Source of the DNA: Bacteroidales bacterium UBA7569
Lineage (GTDB): Bacteria; Bacteroidota; Bacteroidia; Bacteroidales; Paludibacteraceae
Assembly: GCA_002477945.1 (NCBI GenBank)
Contig: DLLF01000019.1
Location: forward strand, 1-36,263
Direction: 5' to 3'
Length of the DNA stretch: 36,263 nucleotides
Shown one piece after another: positions 8,037 through 16,264 of the stretch. The notes beneath the pieces are model-generated. The model did not search any database. It was given only the letters and a program-made list of their open reading frames with translations, and had not been told where the DNA came from. Made by a program: the position numbers and the translations under genes. Numbering within the stretch: the stretch's first letter is position 1; each line of letters starts with the position of its first letter.

Positions 8037-8273
8037 ATGTCAGAAATTGAGAACAAAGTAAAGGCTATTATTGTTGATAAATTGGGTGTACCTGAGTCGG
8101 AAGTGACGATGGACGCAAACTTTTCAAGCGACTTGAACGCTGATTCTTTGGATACCGTGGAGTTGATTATGGAGTTTGAAAAAGAGTTTGGCTTGTCCAT
8201 TCCTGATGAAGCCGCTGAAAAAATTTCTACTGTAAGAGATGCTGTTGAGTATATAGAAAATGCGACAGCATAA
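8037..8273 (+). CDS. acpP: Acyl carrier protein
   Basis: A 78-residue acidic protein (MSEIENKVKAIIVDKLGV...), the usual ACP length. Ser37 in the DSLDTVELIMEFE motif is the phosphopantetheine attachment site. It carries growing acyl chains for fatty acid synthesis in the cytoplasm. The ATG at 8037 gives the canonical N-terminus; upstream in-frame codons encode nothing conserved. fabF starts 12 bp downstream. Confidence 0.98.
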   Translation: MSEIENKVKAIIVDKLGVPESEVTMDANFSSDLNADSLDTVELIMEFEKEFGLSIPDEAAEKISTVRDAVEYIENATA

Positions 8274-8285
8274 AATAGGCTTGAC

Positions 8286-9548
8286 ATGAATCTCAAACGA
8301 GTAGTTGTAACAGGGTTAGGTGCTGTCACTCCGATTGGGAACGATGTGAACGCTACATGGAGCGCAATGCTCCGGGGAGAAAGCGGTGCAAAGCCTATTA
8401 CACACTTTGATGCATCAAAGTTCCGTACGCAATTTGCTTGCGAGGTGAAGAACTTTGATGCTTCTTCGTTTCTGGACCGTAAGGAAGCACGGAAGTTGGA
8501 CTTGTTTGCCCAATATGCCTTGTATGTGGCAGGGCAGGCAATTGCTGATGCGGCACTTTGTGTAGAAGAAGAAAACGCTGAGCGTATAGGAGTTGTTTGG
8601 GGAAGTGGAATGGGTGGACTGCATACCTTTGAACAAGAAGTGTCCGACTTTGCCCTTGGCGATGGCACACCGCGCTTTAATCCGTTCTTTATTCCTAAGG
8701 TGATATGTGATATTGCTGCGGGGCAGATCTCTTTGATGTATGGATTAAAGGGAGTTAATTTTACCACATTGTCCGCCTGTGCTTCTTCCAACCACGCTAT
8801 TGCTGAGGCTTTCAATCTCCTGCGTTTGGGAAAAGCGGATGTTATTCTTACGGGCGGCAGCGAGGCTTGCGTCGCTCAGAGCGGAGTTGGCGGGTTCAAT
8901 TCCATGCACGCTTTGTCCACGCGCAATGATTCTCCCGAAACCGCCTCACGCCCGTTCTCTGCTTCCCGAGATGGTTTCGTGCTGGGAGAAGGAGGGGCTT
9001 GTCTCGTCTTGGAAGAATACGAACATGCCAAGGCAAGAGGGGCGAAAATCTATGCTGAAATGGTGGGCGAGGGTATGACGGCGGATGCCTATCATCTCAC
9101 GGCACCTGACCCGCAAGGTAATGGTGCTATGCGTGTGATGAAACTTGCCATGGAAGATGCAGGCATTCTCCTTGAGGATATTGACTATATCAATGCACAC
9201 GGCACATCAACACCCTTAGGCGACATTGCCGAAGTAAATGCAATATGCTCCCTGTTTGGCAACTACGCCTATCGTATGAATATAAGTTCCACAAAGTCTA
9301 TGACTGGGCACATGCTCGGTGCTGCAGGAGCGGTTGAAGCGCTTGCCGCTGTGTTGGCGGTGAAGAATGATATGGTTCCACCTACTATTAACCACCAACC
9401 CGATGATATAGACGAACGCATTGACTCCAAGTTGAACTTCACTTTCAATGAGCCGCAACGCCGTGCCGTACGGTATGCTCTCTCTAATACGTTTGGCTTC
9501 GGAGGACACAATGCCTGTGTCATATTCAAAAAATGGGAAGAAGCATGA
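8286..9548 (+). CDS. fabF: 3-oxoacyl-[acyl-carrier-protein] synthase II
   Basis: A 420-residue condensing enzyme that elongates acyl-ACP with malonyl-ACP. The catalytic triad is visible: Cys165 in TLSACASSNH, His305 in INAHGTSTPLGD and His342 in SSTKSMTGHMLGAAGA. The N-terminus KRVVVTGLGAVTPIGND is typical of KAS II. It follows acpP by 12 bp and overlaps rnc by 4 bp (ATGA), so expression is coupled along acpP-fabF-rnc, an order common in Bacteroidota. Confidence 0.98.
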   Translation: MNLKRVVVTGLGAVTPIGNDVNATWSAMLRGESGAKPITHFDASKFRTQFACEVKNFDASSFLDRKEARKLDLFAQYALYVAGQAIADAALCVEEENAERIGVVWGSGMGGLHTFEQEVSDFALGDGTPRFNPFFIPKVICDIAAGQISLMYGLKGVNFTTLSACASSNHAIAEAFNLLRLGKADVILTGGSEACVAQSGVGGFNSMHALSTRNDSPETASRPFSASRDGFVLGEGGACLVLEEYEHAKARGAKIYAEMVGEGMTADAYHLTAPDPQGNGAMRVMKLAMEDAGILLEDIDYINAHGTSTPLGDIAEVNAICSLFGNYAYRMNISSTKSMTGHMLGAAGAVEALAAVLAVKNDMVPPTINHQPDDIDERIDSKLNFTFNEPQRRAVRYALSNTFGFGGHNACVIFKKWEEA

Positions 9549-10261
9549 TCCTGTTCCGGCTGATACAGAAAGTAAGGCTTGGTGCAAGAAGACGTACCGA
9601 GCCTTACCTTTTTCTTGTCAACTTGCTTGGCTATACTCCTAAGTGGTTTACTCCGTATATAAAGGCTCTTCGGCATAAATCCGTTGATGGGGTGGGTAAT
9701 GAACGTCTGGAGTTTCTGGGCGATGCCGTCATATCGTTGGTCGTGGGTGATTTCCTGTATCAGCATTTCCCTCAGGCAGCCGAGGGACAACTCTCTTCAT
9801 ATAGAGCAAGGTTGGTTTGTAGGGGGCGGCTCAACAAGATCGCAAAGCAATTAGGGATTCATGAACACCTTGACAAAACCATTTCTCTGCGTCGTAATGC
9901 CGAAAACGCCTATGGTAATGCCTTGGAAGCACTCGTTGGCGCAATCTATTCGGCCGATGGCTATAAGCGTGCGCAGGCATTTGTCTCTGAGCATATCTTG
10001 GATAAAAATGCACTCCGTCTTTGCATGCCGCAAAAGGAGAATAACTTCAAGTCAAAATTGTTGGAGTGGGGACAACGGCAGCATAAACAGATCCTATTCA
10101 ACCCGTTAGGCGAATCCTACAATCCCGAAAACGATCAGCATACGTTTGTCTGCGAAGTCCGAATCGACGGGAAACAGGTCGCACAGGGTGCTGGAAGAAC
10201 GAAGAAAGCGGCGCAACAGCAGGCGGCTAAGGCTGCTTTGAACCAACTTCCTGATAGTTAG
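9545..10261 (+). CDS. rnc: Ribonuclease III
   Basis: A 238-residue double-strand-specific endoribonuclease for rRNA and mRNA processing. The RNase III signature NERLEFLGDAV is present (catalytic Asp). The second metal-binding region reads GNALEALVGAIY: the catalytic Glu of the LEAL motif is kept, but the position equal to E. coli Asp114 is Asn. The C-terminal dsRNA-binding domain (FKSKLLEWGQ...GRTKKAAQQQAAKAAL) is complete. The start is taken as the ATG at 9545, which overlaps the fabF stop as ATGA. A second in-frame ATG at 9533, inside fabF, would add four residues and cannot be excluded. Confidence 0.96.
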   Translation: MILFRLIQKVRLGARRRTEPYLFLVNLLGYTPKWFTPYIKALRHKSVDGVGNERLEFLGDAVISLVVGDFLYQHFPQAAEGQLSSYRARLVCRGRLNKIAKQLGIHEHLDKTISLRRNAENAYGNALEALVGAIYSADGYKRAQAFVSEHILDKNALRLCMPQKENNFKSKLLEWGQRQHKQILFNPLGESYNPENDQHTFVCEVRIDGKQVAQGAGRTKKAAQQQAAKAALNQLPDS

Positions 10262-10312
10262 AAACCTCAATCCTGCCGTTTATCCCTCCTTTTTTGCATT
10301 TTCTGCTGCAAA

Positions 10313-10344
10313 TTAGGTGGTTTGAGAAATTGTTTCTAACTTTG
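10313..10344 (+). promoter_or_regulatory. Promoter of the DUF2582 gene
   Basis: A clear TAACTTTG (10337-10344) with only a weak -33 (TTAG, 10313-10316) 20 bp upstream. Leader of about 55 nt. Confidence 0.6.
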
Positions 10345-10405
10345 CGCTTGCATTGGGATGAGTGTTTCTCAATGGCAAGGTATATTATTTAACTATTAAG
10401 GTATT

Positions 10406-10603
10406 ATGTTAACTGTGAAGATTGGAGAGAATGCCGGACTCGTCTGGAATGCGCTGCAAGGCGGTGCACTCTCCACGAAAGCCCTCAAAAAGGCTACTAA
10501 GTTGAAAGAAGCGGACCTCAACCTTGCTTTGGGGTGGTTGGCTCGCGAAGACAAGATCGGTTTCGAAGTAACCGACGCTGAAACATTGGTTTCCTTGAAA
10601 TAA
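10406..10603 (+). CDS. DUF2582-type winged helix-turn-helix protein
   Basis: A 65-residue protein (MLTVKIGENAGLVWNALQ...) matching the small winged-helix DUF2582 family found across Bacteroidota. The pattern is a short strand, a helix (LVWNALQGG), then ALSTKALKKATKLKEADLNLALGWLAREDKIGFE, the helix-turn-helix plus wing. Members are small DNA-binding-like proteins of unknown target. It has its own promoter and is followed by a hairpin, so it is probably monocistronic. Confidence 0.85.
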   Translation: MLTVKIGENAGLVWNALQGGALSTKALKKATKLKEADLNLALGWLAREDKIGFEVTDAETLVSLK

Positions 10604-10627
10604 GGACAATGCGGATTTTGAATTAAA

Positions 10628-10659
10628 GGAGGGTGGATACGCTGGAGTATCTGCCCTCC
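10628..10659 (+). terminator. Hairpin after the DUF2582 gene
   Basis: GGAGGG-TG-GATAC, loop GCTGGA, GTATC-TG-CCCTCC: 6 + 5 paired bases with a small internal bulge, 24 bp after the stop. The T-rich tail is weak. Confidence 0.65.
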
Positions 10660-10750
10660 TTGGCTTATTAGGACAATGGATATAGGAACTAACGCTGTTA
10701 TTCAAAAACGGCGGAGTTGGGTAGGCGTAATGGGGTGATAGCATTGTTTT

Positions 10751-10795
10751 AGCCCCTCCTTCGGAGGGGGTGGGGAGGTCTGTACGTTTCTTTCA
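10751..10795 (+). repeat. GC-rich hairpin element, copy 1
   Basis: AGCCCCTCC-TTC-GGAGGGGG stem followed by TGGGGAGGT and then CGTTTCTTTC. The same layout recurs at 16193-16235 and 28917-28993. Confidence 0.75.
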
Positions 10796-10850
10796 CGACC
10801 CCTCAAGCCGACCTGAACGACCCCTGAACGACCCCTAAACAAGAGATGAA
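10796..10850 (+). repeat. CGACCCCT-rich intergenic element, copy 2
   Basis: CGACCCCTCAAGC head, then repeated CGACCCCTgAA units and a GAGATGAA tail, directly abutting the preceding hairpin element. Confidence 0.75.
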
Positions 10851-10914
10851 CGGAGAAAATTCGTAAATCGTACATTACCAAATCGTAAATACCGTTGTCC
10901 CTCAATGGAGAACA

Positions 10915-10954
10915 ACAAGAGACGGAGTACAAATGATAGAACTCCGTCTCTTGT
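10915..10954 (-). terminator. Hairpin terminator downstream of asd
   Basis: Perfect 14-bp arms (ACAAGAGACGGAGT / ACTCCGTCTCTTGT) around a 12-nt loop, 20 bp beyond the asd stop. On the minus strand it is followed by TGTTCTC, a weak T-tail. Confidence 0.75.
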
Positions 10955-10974
10955 CTTCTGAAAAACGTCTCGCA

Positions 10975-11973
10975 CTATTTGCGGCAGAATTCTTCCGCTG
11001 TTTGGATGGCGTTCAAAGCCGCTCCCTTCCTTATCTGGTCACTTACGCACCAGAACACCAGTCCGTTCTTTCGGCTTATGTCCGTTCTTATACGTCCTAT
11101 ATATACATCGTCTTTTCCCGATAAGTAGAGGGGCATCGGATACTCTTTCCGTTCCGGATTGTCCATCAGTCGGCAGCCTGCAGCGTTGGCAAATGCTTTC
11201 CGGGCTTGATCCACCGATATCGGTTCTTCTGTTTCCACCCAAACACACTCCGAGTGCGCACGCAAGGAAGGAACCCGTACACAGGTCGCACTCACGGCAA
11301 TGTCCGAATGCATAATCTTTCGCGTCTCGTTATACATCTTCATCTCCTCTTTCGTATAGTCGTTCTCGGTGAAGATATCTATCTGAGGGATAAGGTTGTA
11401 AGCCAGTTGGTACGGAAATTTCTCAACGGGAACTTCTTTGCCTTCGGCGATGCACTTGTATTGGTCTTCCAATTCTTGCATGGCTTGCGCACCTGCTCCC
11501 GATGCGGCTTGGTAGGTGGCAACATGCACACGCACGATGTGGGATATATCCTCCAGGGCTTTCAGTGCTACAACCATCTGTATGGTGGTGCAGTTGGGGT
11601 TGGCTATGATGCGGCGCGGACAAAAATGAGCGTCTGCGGCATTTACTTCCGGTACCACCAATGGAACATCTTTGTCCATCCGGAATGCACTGGAGTTGTC
11701 TATCATAATGGCACCGTAACGCGTAATGTCTTCGGCAAACTCGCGCGAAACGCTTGCCCCTGCCGAGGTGAAGACTATATCCGTCCCTTGAAACTGGTCT
11801 CCGTGCCTCAGTTCTTCTACGGTGATGGCTTCGCCCTTGAAAAGATAACTCCTGCCCGCACTGCGTACCGAGCCGAACAGACGTAATCTGTCAACCGGAA
11901 ATTCGCGTTCCTGCAATATCTTTATTAACTCTTGTCCTACGGCGCCCGAAGCACCCACAATGGCTACATTCAT
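10975..11973 (-). CDS. asd: Aspartate-semialdehyde dehydrogenase
   Basis: A 332-residue enzyme that reduces aspartyl phosphate to aspartate semialdehyde with NADPH, feeding lysine, diaminopimelate, threonine and methionine synthesis. The N-terminal NADP-binding loop is VAIVGASGAVGQE. The catalytic Cys128 lies in IIANPNCTTIQ, and GAGAQAMQELEDQ follows. The start ATG at 11973 gives this canonical N-terminus; a longer frame reaching 12057 would overlap the preceding gene and adds no conserved sequence. It starts 14 bp after the CPBP gene ends, so the two are probably cotranscribed. Confidence 0.97.
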   Translation of the reverse strand: MNVAIVGASGAVGQELIKILQEREFPVDRLRLFGSVRSAGRSYLFKGEAITVEELRHGDQFQGTDIVFTSAGASVSREFAEDITRYGAIMIDNSSAFRMDKDVPLVVPEVNAADAHFCPRRIIANPNCTTIQMVVALKALEDISHIVRVHVATYQAASGAGAQAMQELEDQYKCIAEGKEVPVEKFPYQLAYNLIPQIDIFTENDYTKEEMKMYNETRKIMHSDIAVSATCVRVPSLRAHSECVWVETEEPISVDQARKAFANAAGCRLMDNPERKEYPMPLYLSGKDDVYIGRIRTDISRKNGLVFWCVSDQIRKGAALNAIQTAEEFCRK

Positions 11974-11987
11974 ATCTCTGTTCTGTT

Positions 11988-12947
11988 TTATAGTCGTGCA
12001 AAAAGGTGTATCAGACCCATGATCTCCATCATAAACGCAATACCCAAATGGGCGCAAACACCACCCCAGATGTGTTTCGTCTTATAGGCAAGAATGCCTA
12101 ATATATAACCGCCGAATATCGCACTGCAACTCTCCAATAACGGTTTGCCGAAATGGACGCTGCAATAGAATATGCACATCGGCAATACGGCTCTCGGTCC
12201 CAATAGGGCTGCCATGCCGATCACCATCGCTCCTCTGAAAAACACCTCGGTGGTAATGAAATCCGAGGCATAACACGTCTCGAAAATAGTGGTGACGGCC
12301 CACATCGGCAAGCCTAATGCACCTTCATAAATATCGGGACGGAAACGTGGGTAATACGACTGAAAATCGGGTAGGAAGGAAGCCGCTGCCACAAATGGAA
12401 GCAGACACAATAATGCCAGTAGATAAATCTCCAAATGCTCTGTTTTCCGGCACAACCCGTAGATGCCGTCTATCTTCCGATCGAATAAATACTTGTAGAT
12501 GGCAAGGGGGACGACAACGAAGAATATCCCGTCGGCAAATACCCATGAGTAACGCAGGAAAGAACGGTCTAAATGAGATACTCCTATGTGGTCAAACCAT
12601 TCCCTGTATTGGGTATATCCCAAGGAGGCGGACATGAGGCAGATGAAAAACAATGCTTTCAGATAGAAGCGGGGATTGCGAAGTTTGTCCCACTCACGGC
12701 GGATTGCCAGGTTGGGTATGGCAACGCCGAAATATACCAGACTGTATAGGATTGGGAATTTCCACCAGCCGTCTCCCGTGCCGTATATCGGACGGATATA
12801 TAGTTCATAACCGTGCAATCCGTAAGCCAGTGTCACCAGGGTGGCAACATATACGGTAGCATATAGATACGCCCACACATTGAAATCCTCCCTGATAAAA
12901 TCGGTGATTTCCCTCACTAACAGCCGAAACGACTCCCTCATCTTCAT
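11988..12947 (-). CDS. CPBP-family intramembrane protein (Abi/CAAX-protease-like)
   Basis: A 319-residue polytopic membrane protein, mostly hydrophobic with about eight membrane spans. The C-terminal part matches the CPBP glutamic-protease family: ITTEVFFRG (Glu234, Arg238; only one of the usual paired Glu), FYCSVH (His265) and CAHLGIAF (His300). Family members include prenyl-protein proteases, bacteriocin self-immunity proteins and many of unknown role. The missing first Glu leaves activity uncertain. It is the first gene of a pair with asd. Its -7 promoter box ends only 4 bp before the ATG at 12947, so the message is leaderless from that ATG or starts at the ATG two codons later (12941). 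Confidence 0.82.
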   Translation of the reverse strand: MKMRESFRLLVREITDFIREDFNVWAYLYATVYVATLVTLAYGLHGYELYIRPIYGTGDGWWKFPILYSLVYFGVAIPNLAIRREWDKLRNPRFYLKALFFICLMSASLGYTQYREWFDHIGVSHLDRSFLRYSWVFADGIFFVVVPLAIYKYLFDRKIDGIYGLCRKTEHLEIYLLALLCLLPFVAAASFLPDFQSYYPRFRPDIYEGALGLPMWAVTTIFETCYASDFITTEVFFRGAMVIGMAALLGPRAVLPMCIFYCSVHFGKPLLESCSAIFGGYILGILAYKTKHIWGGVCAHLGIAFMMEIMGLIHLFARL

Positions 12948-12951
12948 ACTG

Positions 12952-12981
12952 CAAAGATACTATCTTTTTTCATTAAACCAA
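12952..12981 (-). promoter_or_regulatory. Promoter of CPBP-asd, abutting the start codon
   Basis: On the minus strand TATCTTTG (12952-12959) has TTGG (12978-12981) 18 bp upstream. The first ATG begins only 4 bp after the -7 box. Confidence 0.65.
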
Positions 12982-13348
12982 CCATCATACAATGTGGCTT
13001 TGCTGACATTAATACCAATGTAACGCACAATGATTTTGATTTATTGCATTTGATTTGACATCGCTGTATCTGTGAACATTCATTGTGAATACGGGGTCAC
13101 TGATTGCCCGACGAACTATCCTGCTTCGGAGGTATCGGATGGAAAAGTGTGGGGACGGAACATTGATTTCTGCGTTCTGTGCTATGGGTTTTTCGGTCTT
13201 GCTCCACACTTTGATGCTAAATCGCTGCGAATGTAATACTGATAATTTGAATACACAAGGGTCTTTAATGGCTCCCCTCTCTGAAAAACTGATTAACGGT
13301 TTATTGGCGTTTGTTAACGGAAACCCCATGCCCTATAATGTTTTTGAC
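12982..13348. other. Gene-free stretch between the CPBP promoter and the AraC gene
   Basis: I see no supported gene. Open frames on both strands lack protein character. Bases 13263-13307 resemble 2804-2845, hinting at an old repeat. No clear terminator for the AraC gene is visible. Confidence 0.5.
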
Positions 13349-14251
13349 TTACGCCTGCAATTGTCTCCGCAGTTCCTTGGGCGATAGCCCCGTATGTTTC
13401 TTTATGTACTTTCCGAAGAACGACTGGTTCGGAAAGTTCAGTTCGTCCGCTATCTGCTGTATCGTAAGAGAGGTCGTTTGCAGAAGCACCTTGGTCTCTT
13501 CCACCACGCAGCATTCTATCCATTGTGTGGCGGAGAGCCCGCTCACTTGCTTCACGATAGCCGACAGGTATTTGGCGGTCAGGCACAGTCTGTCTGCATA
13601 GTACTGCAAATCCCTGTGTTGCTTGTAGCCTGTGGATAATTCGCGGATAAAATTGGTAAACACTTCTTCTTGTCTGCCGTTCCCTGCTGTGTTGTGCAAG
13701 GACGATTCGCGGGCGTACAGATTGCACACCTTGGCTATCATCGCTTGAAGCAAGGCGCGTGTAGTCGCTTTGCGGAAGATATTGTTCGTCTCGCACATCT
13801 CGGAGAATAGAAGACGGTAATAGTCGGTGAGCCACGCTATATCGTCGGCGTCCAATTCTTCGCAGGGTTGACAACGGATGTAAAGCAGAAGTGGAAGAAT
13901 AATGCGTTGGAATTGTGTCACTTCTGCTAATAGTTTTCTGTCGCAGCAGATGAAAATCGGACGAAAGTCTTCTGAGTGATGCACCACTTGCACCACCTGC
14001 CCGGGTAAAATGACAAGATACTTGTTCCGGGTGAATGTATATTCTTTGTCCCCTATCTTGATGCGACATTCACCCGACAGACACAAACCGAACACCGCCA
14101 TATCTATACGCATCAGTTGGTCGCGGATACTTGTCTGTGAGATGTCATCCAAGAGGGCTATCTCATTGTCTGCAAGGGCAAGAGTGGAACCGTTCTTTTG
14201 GTTCCACTCTTGCAACTTTTGCTGCAACTCGCATAAACTGTACATTTCCAT
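13349..14251 (-). CDS. AraC-family transcriptional regulator
   Basis: A 300-residue protein. The N-terminal half looks like a cupin-type sensor domain (FGLCLSGECRIKIGDKEYTFTRNKYLVILPGQVVQVVHHS). The C-terminal 100 residues hold the double helix-turn-helix of AraC proteins (YADRLCLTAKYLSAIVKQVSGLSATQWI...LTIQQIADELNFPNQSFFGKYIKKHTGLSPKELRR). The inducer and targets are unknown. It begins 21 bp after glyS, so it is probably read from the glyS promoter. The ATG at 14251 is used; a second ATG two codons on is equally possible. Confidence 0.93.
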   Translation of the reverse strand: MEMYSLCELQQKLQEWNQKNGSTLALADNEIALLDDISQTSIRDQLMRIDMAVFGLCLSGECRIKIGDKEYTFTRNKYLVILPGQVVQVVHHSEDFRPIFICCDRKLLAEVTQFQRIILPLLLYIRCQPCEELDADDIAWLTDYYRLLFSEMCETNNIFRKATTRALLQAMIAKVCNLYARESSLHNTAGNGRQEEVFTNFIRELSTGYKQHRDLQYYADRLCLTAKYLSAIVKQVSGLSATQWIECCVVEETKVLLQTTSLTIQQIADELNFPNQSFFGKYIKKHTGLSPKELRRQLQA

Positions 14252-14272
14252 GGCAGCGTATGGATAAAATGG

Positions 14273-15817
14273 TTATCCTAAGCGTCTTAGAAGTTCTTTC
14301 ATATCTACTGCCTTGCCGATGATGCTCTGCAGGTCGGCAATGTTCACACGCTCTTGCTTCATGGTGTCTCTGTATCGTATCGTCACGCAGTTGTCGTTCA
14401 GTGTGTCGTGGTCTATGGTTACGCAGAATGGCGTACCTATGGCATCCTGGCGGCGGTAACGTTTGCCTATACTGTCCTTCTCGTCGTAAGCGCAGCGGAA
14501 GTCATACTTCAGCAGATTCATAACCGCTTGCGCCTTCTCGGGAAGCCCGTCTTTCTTTACCAATGGCATAACGCATACTTTCGTCGGGGCCAAAACAGGC
14601 GGAAGGTTCAGCACAACGCGTGTCTCCCCGTTCTCCAAGGTCTCCTCCTTGTACGATGAACACATCACGCTCAGGAACATTCTGTCCACGCCGATCGAGG
14701 TCTCAATAACGTAAGGCGTATAACTCTGGTTCAATTCGGGGTCGAAATACTCAATCTTCTTGCCCGAGAACTTGGCATGCTGGCTTAGGTCGAAGTTCGT
14801 ACGGCTGTGAATACCTTCCACTTCCTTGAAACCGAAAGGCATCAGGAACTCAATGTCAGTGGCGGCGTTCGCATAGTGCGCCAACTTCTCGTGGTCATGG
14901 AAACGATATTTCTCATCGCCCAAACCGAGAGCCTTGTGCCAGTTCAGCCGGTAGTTCTTCCAGAAAGCAAACCACTTCATTTCCTCACCCGGACGGACAA
15001 AGAACTGCATCTCCATCTGCTCGAACTCACGCATACGGAACACAAACTGCCTTGCCACAATCTCGTTGCGGAACGCTTTGCCTATCTGTGCAATACCGAA
15101 CGGAATCTTCATACGCCCCGTCTTCTGCACGTTCAGGAAGTTCACGAAGATACCCTGTGCCGTTTCCGGACGCAGATAAATCTTCATGGCACCGTCGGCG
15201 GTTGAACCCATCTCGGTCTGGAACATCAGGTTGAACTGGCGCACATCGGTCCAGTTCCGTGTGCCGCTGATGGGGCAGACGATTTCTTCGTCCAGAATGA
15301 TTTGCTTCAGTTCGGCAAGGTCATTGTCGTTCATGGCCTTCGCATAACGTTCATGCAGGGCGTTTTTCTTGTTGATATGTTCTTTTACGCGCTCGTTGGT
15401 TTGGCAGTACAACTCCTCGTTGAAGTTCTCGCCGAAACGCTTGCGTGCCTTCTCCACTTCCTTCTGAATCTTTTCGTCATATTTGGCAATCTGGTCCTCA
15501 ATCAGTACATCGGCCCGGTAGCGTTTCTTGGAGTCACGGTTGTCTATCAGCGGGTCGTTGAAGGCGTCCACGTGTCCCGATGCCTTCCAGGTCGTCGGGT
15601 GCATGAAGATGGCGGCGTCAATGCCTACAATGTTCTCATGCACGAGGGTCATTGCGTCCCACCAATACTTCTTTATGTTGTTCTTCAGTTCCACGCCGTT
15701 CTGACCGTAGTCATATACTGCGCCCAATCCGTCATATATCTCACTTGATGGGAAAACAAAACCGTACTCCTTGCAGTGAGCCACCATTTTCTTGAAGATC
15801 TCTTCTTGTGTTGCCAT
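14273..15817 (-). CDS. glyS: Glycyl-tRNA synthetase (homodimeric, class II)
   Basis: A 514-residue enzyme of the alpha2 type that charges tRNA-Gly. The N-terminus (MATQEEIFKKMVAHCKEYGFVFPSSEIYDGL) is the family hallmark. Class II motifs are present: RPETAQGIFVNF and IPFGIAQIGKAFRNE for the active site, and IETSIGVDRMFL near motif 3. The anticodon-binding domain follows (LAPTKVCVMPLVKK...). The ATG at 15817 is preferred over an in-frame start 57 bp upstream, which adds a non-conserved polar tail. An AraC gene follows in the same direction. Confidence 0.97.
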   Translation of the reverse strand: MATQEEIFKKMVAHCKEYGFVFPSSEIYDGLGAVYDYGQNGVELKNNIKKYWWDAMTLVHENIVGIDAAIFMHPTTWKASGHVDAFNDPLIDNRDSKKRYRADVLIEDQIAKYDEKIQKEVEKARKRFGENFNEELYCQTNERVKEHINKKNALHERYAKAMNDNDLAELKQIILDEEIVCPISGTRNWTDVRQFNLMFQTEMGSTADGAMKIYLRPETAQGIFVNFLNVQKTGRMKIPFGIAQIGKAFRNEIVARQFVFRMREFEQMEMQFFVRPGEEMKWFAFWKNYRLNWHKALGLGDEKYRFHDHEKLAHYANAATDIEFLMPFGFKEVEGIHSRTNFDLSQHAKFSGKKIEYFDPELNQSYTPYVIETSIGVDRMFLSVMCSSYKEETLENGETRVVLNLPPVLAPTKVCVMPLVKKDGLPEKAQAVMNLLKYDFRCAYDEKDSIGKRYRRQDAIGTPFCVTIDHDTLNDNCVTIRYRDTMKQERVNIADLQSIIGKAVDMKELLRRLG

Positions 15818-15884
15818 ATTCAATGATTTATTGTCTGTTTCACGTTCTTGTTGTCTTGTGCCTGTTTCCCGCACATTTCGTTGG

Positions 15885-15916
15885 CAAAGTTACTACATTT
15901 CTGTTTCTTATGCAAT
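15885..15916 (-). promoter_or_regulatory. Promoter of glyS
   Basis: Minus-strand TAACTTTG (15885-15892) with ATTG (15913-15916) 20 bp upstream; leader of about 60 nt. The MITE target duplication begins 8 bp upstream of the -33 box. Confidence 0.75.
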
Positions 15917-16045
15917 AGACCACAAATCCACCCTAGGGCAACCGCATCAAAATGAGTCATACTGACGGGTTGTAGTTTTCTTATACAAAGACCAAGCAAA
16001 GAGCAAGTTAAACTATGTGTGTTAGCGAGTCAGCAACTTCCGACA

Positions 16046-16165
16046 TTGTGTCGGGTGTCAAAAATGGAACGAGAATTTCGGTAAGCGGAGATATTGTCTG
16101 AGCGAAGCGAGTTGTGTCTCCGCCGAAATTCGAGTGACTTATATTTTTGGCAACGCCCGACACAA
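16046..16165. repeat. Long nested inverted repeat inside the MITE
   Basis: Three nested arms pair in register: TTGTGTCGGG/CCCGACACAA at the outside, GAATTTCGG/CCGAAATTC, then GCGGAGA/TCTCCGC, around a loop of about 25 nt. As RNA it would form a hairpin of about 120 nt. Confidence 0.85.
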
Positions 16166-16192
16166 ATCACTCTGTAGGTTAAGGCTGCTTAT

Positions 16193-16235
16193 AGCCCCCT
16201 CTTTGAGGGGGGGTGGGGGAGTCCCATTAGTTTCT
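16193..16235 (+). repeat. GC-rich hairpin element, copy 2
   Basis: AGCCCCCTC-TTT-GAGGGGGG, TGGGGGAGT, then AGTTTCTTTTC. Same layout as the copies at 10751 and 28917. Confidence 0.75.
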
Positions 16236-16264
16236 TTTCTTTTGGTCAGGCAAAAGAAAAGAAA
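16231..16264. repeat. 14-bp palindrome
   Basis: TTTCTTTTCTTTTG-GTCAGG-CAAAAGAAAAGAAA, perfect arms with a 6-nt loop, joined to the GC-rich element inside the MITE. Confidence 0.9.

Larger units (their letters stand above)
10660..10914. other. Gene-free repeat-rich intergenic region
   Basis: No gene is supported. It holds, in order, the GC-rich hairpin element (10751-10795), a CGACCCCT-rich element (10796-10850) and ATCGTAAAT-type words (10859-10890). Confidence 0.7.

Noticed and set aside
13085..13387. Plus-strand open frame of about 100 codons downstream of the AraC gene
   Set aside because: It runs into the AraC gene on the opposite strand, lacks a promoter and has no recognisable protein features.
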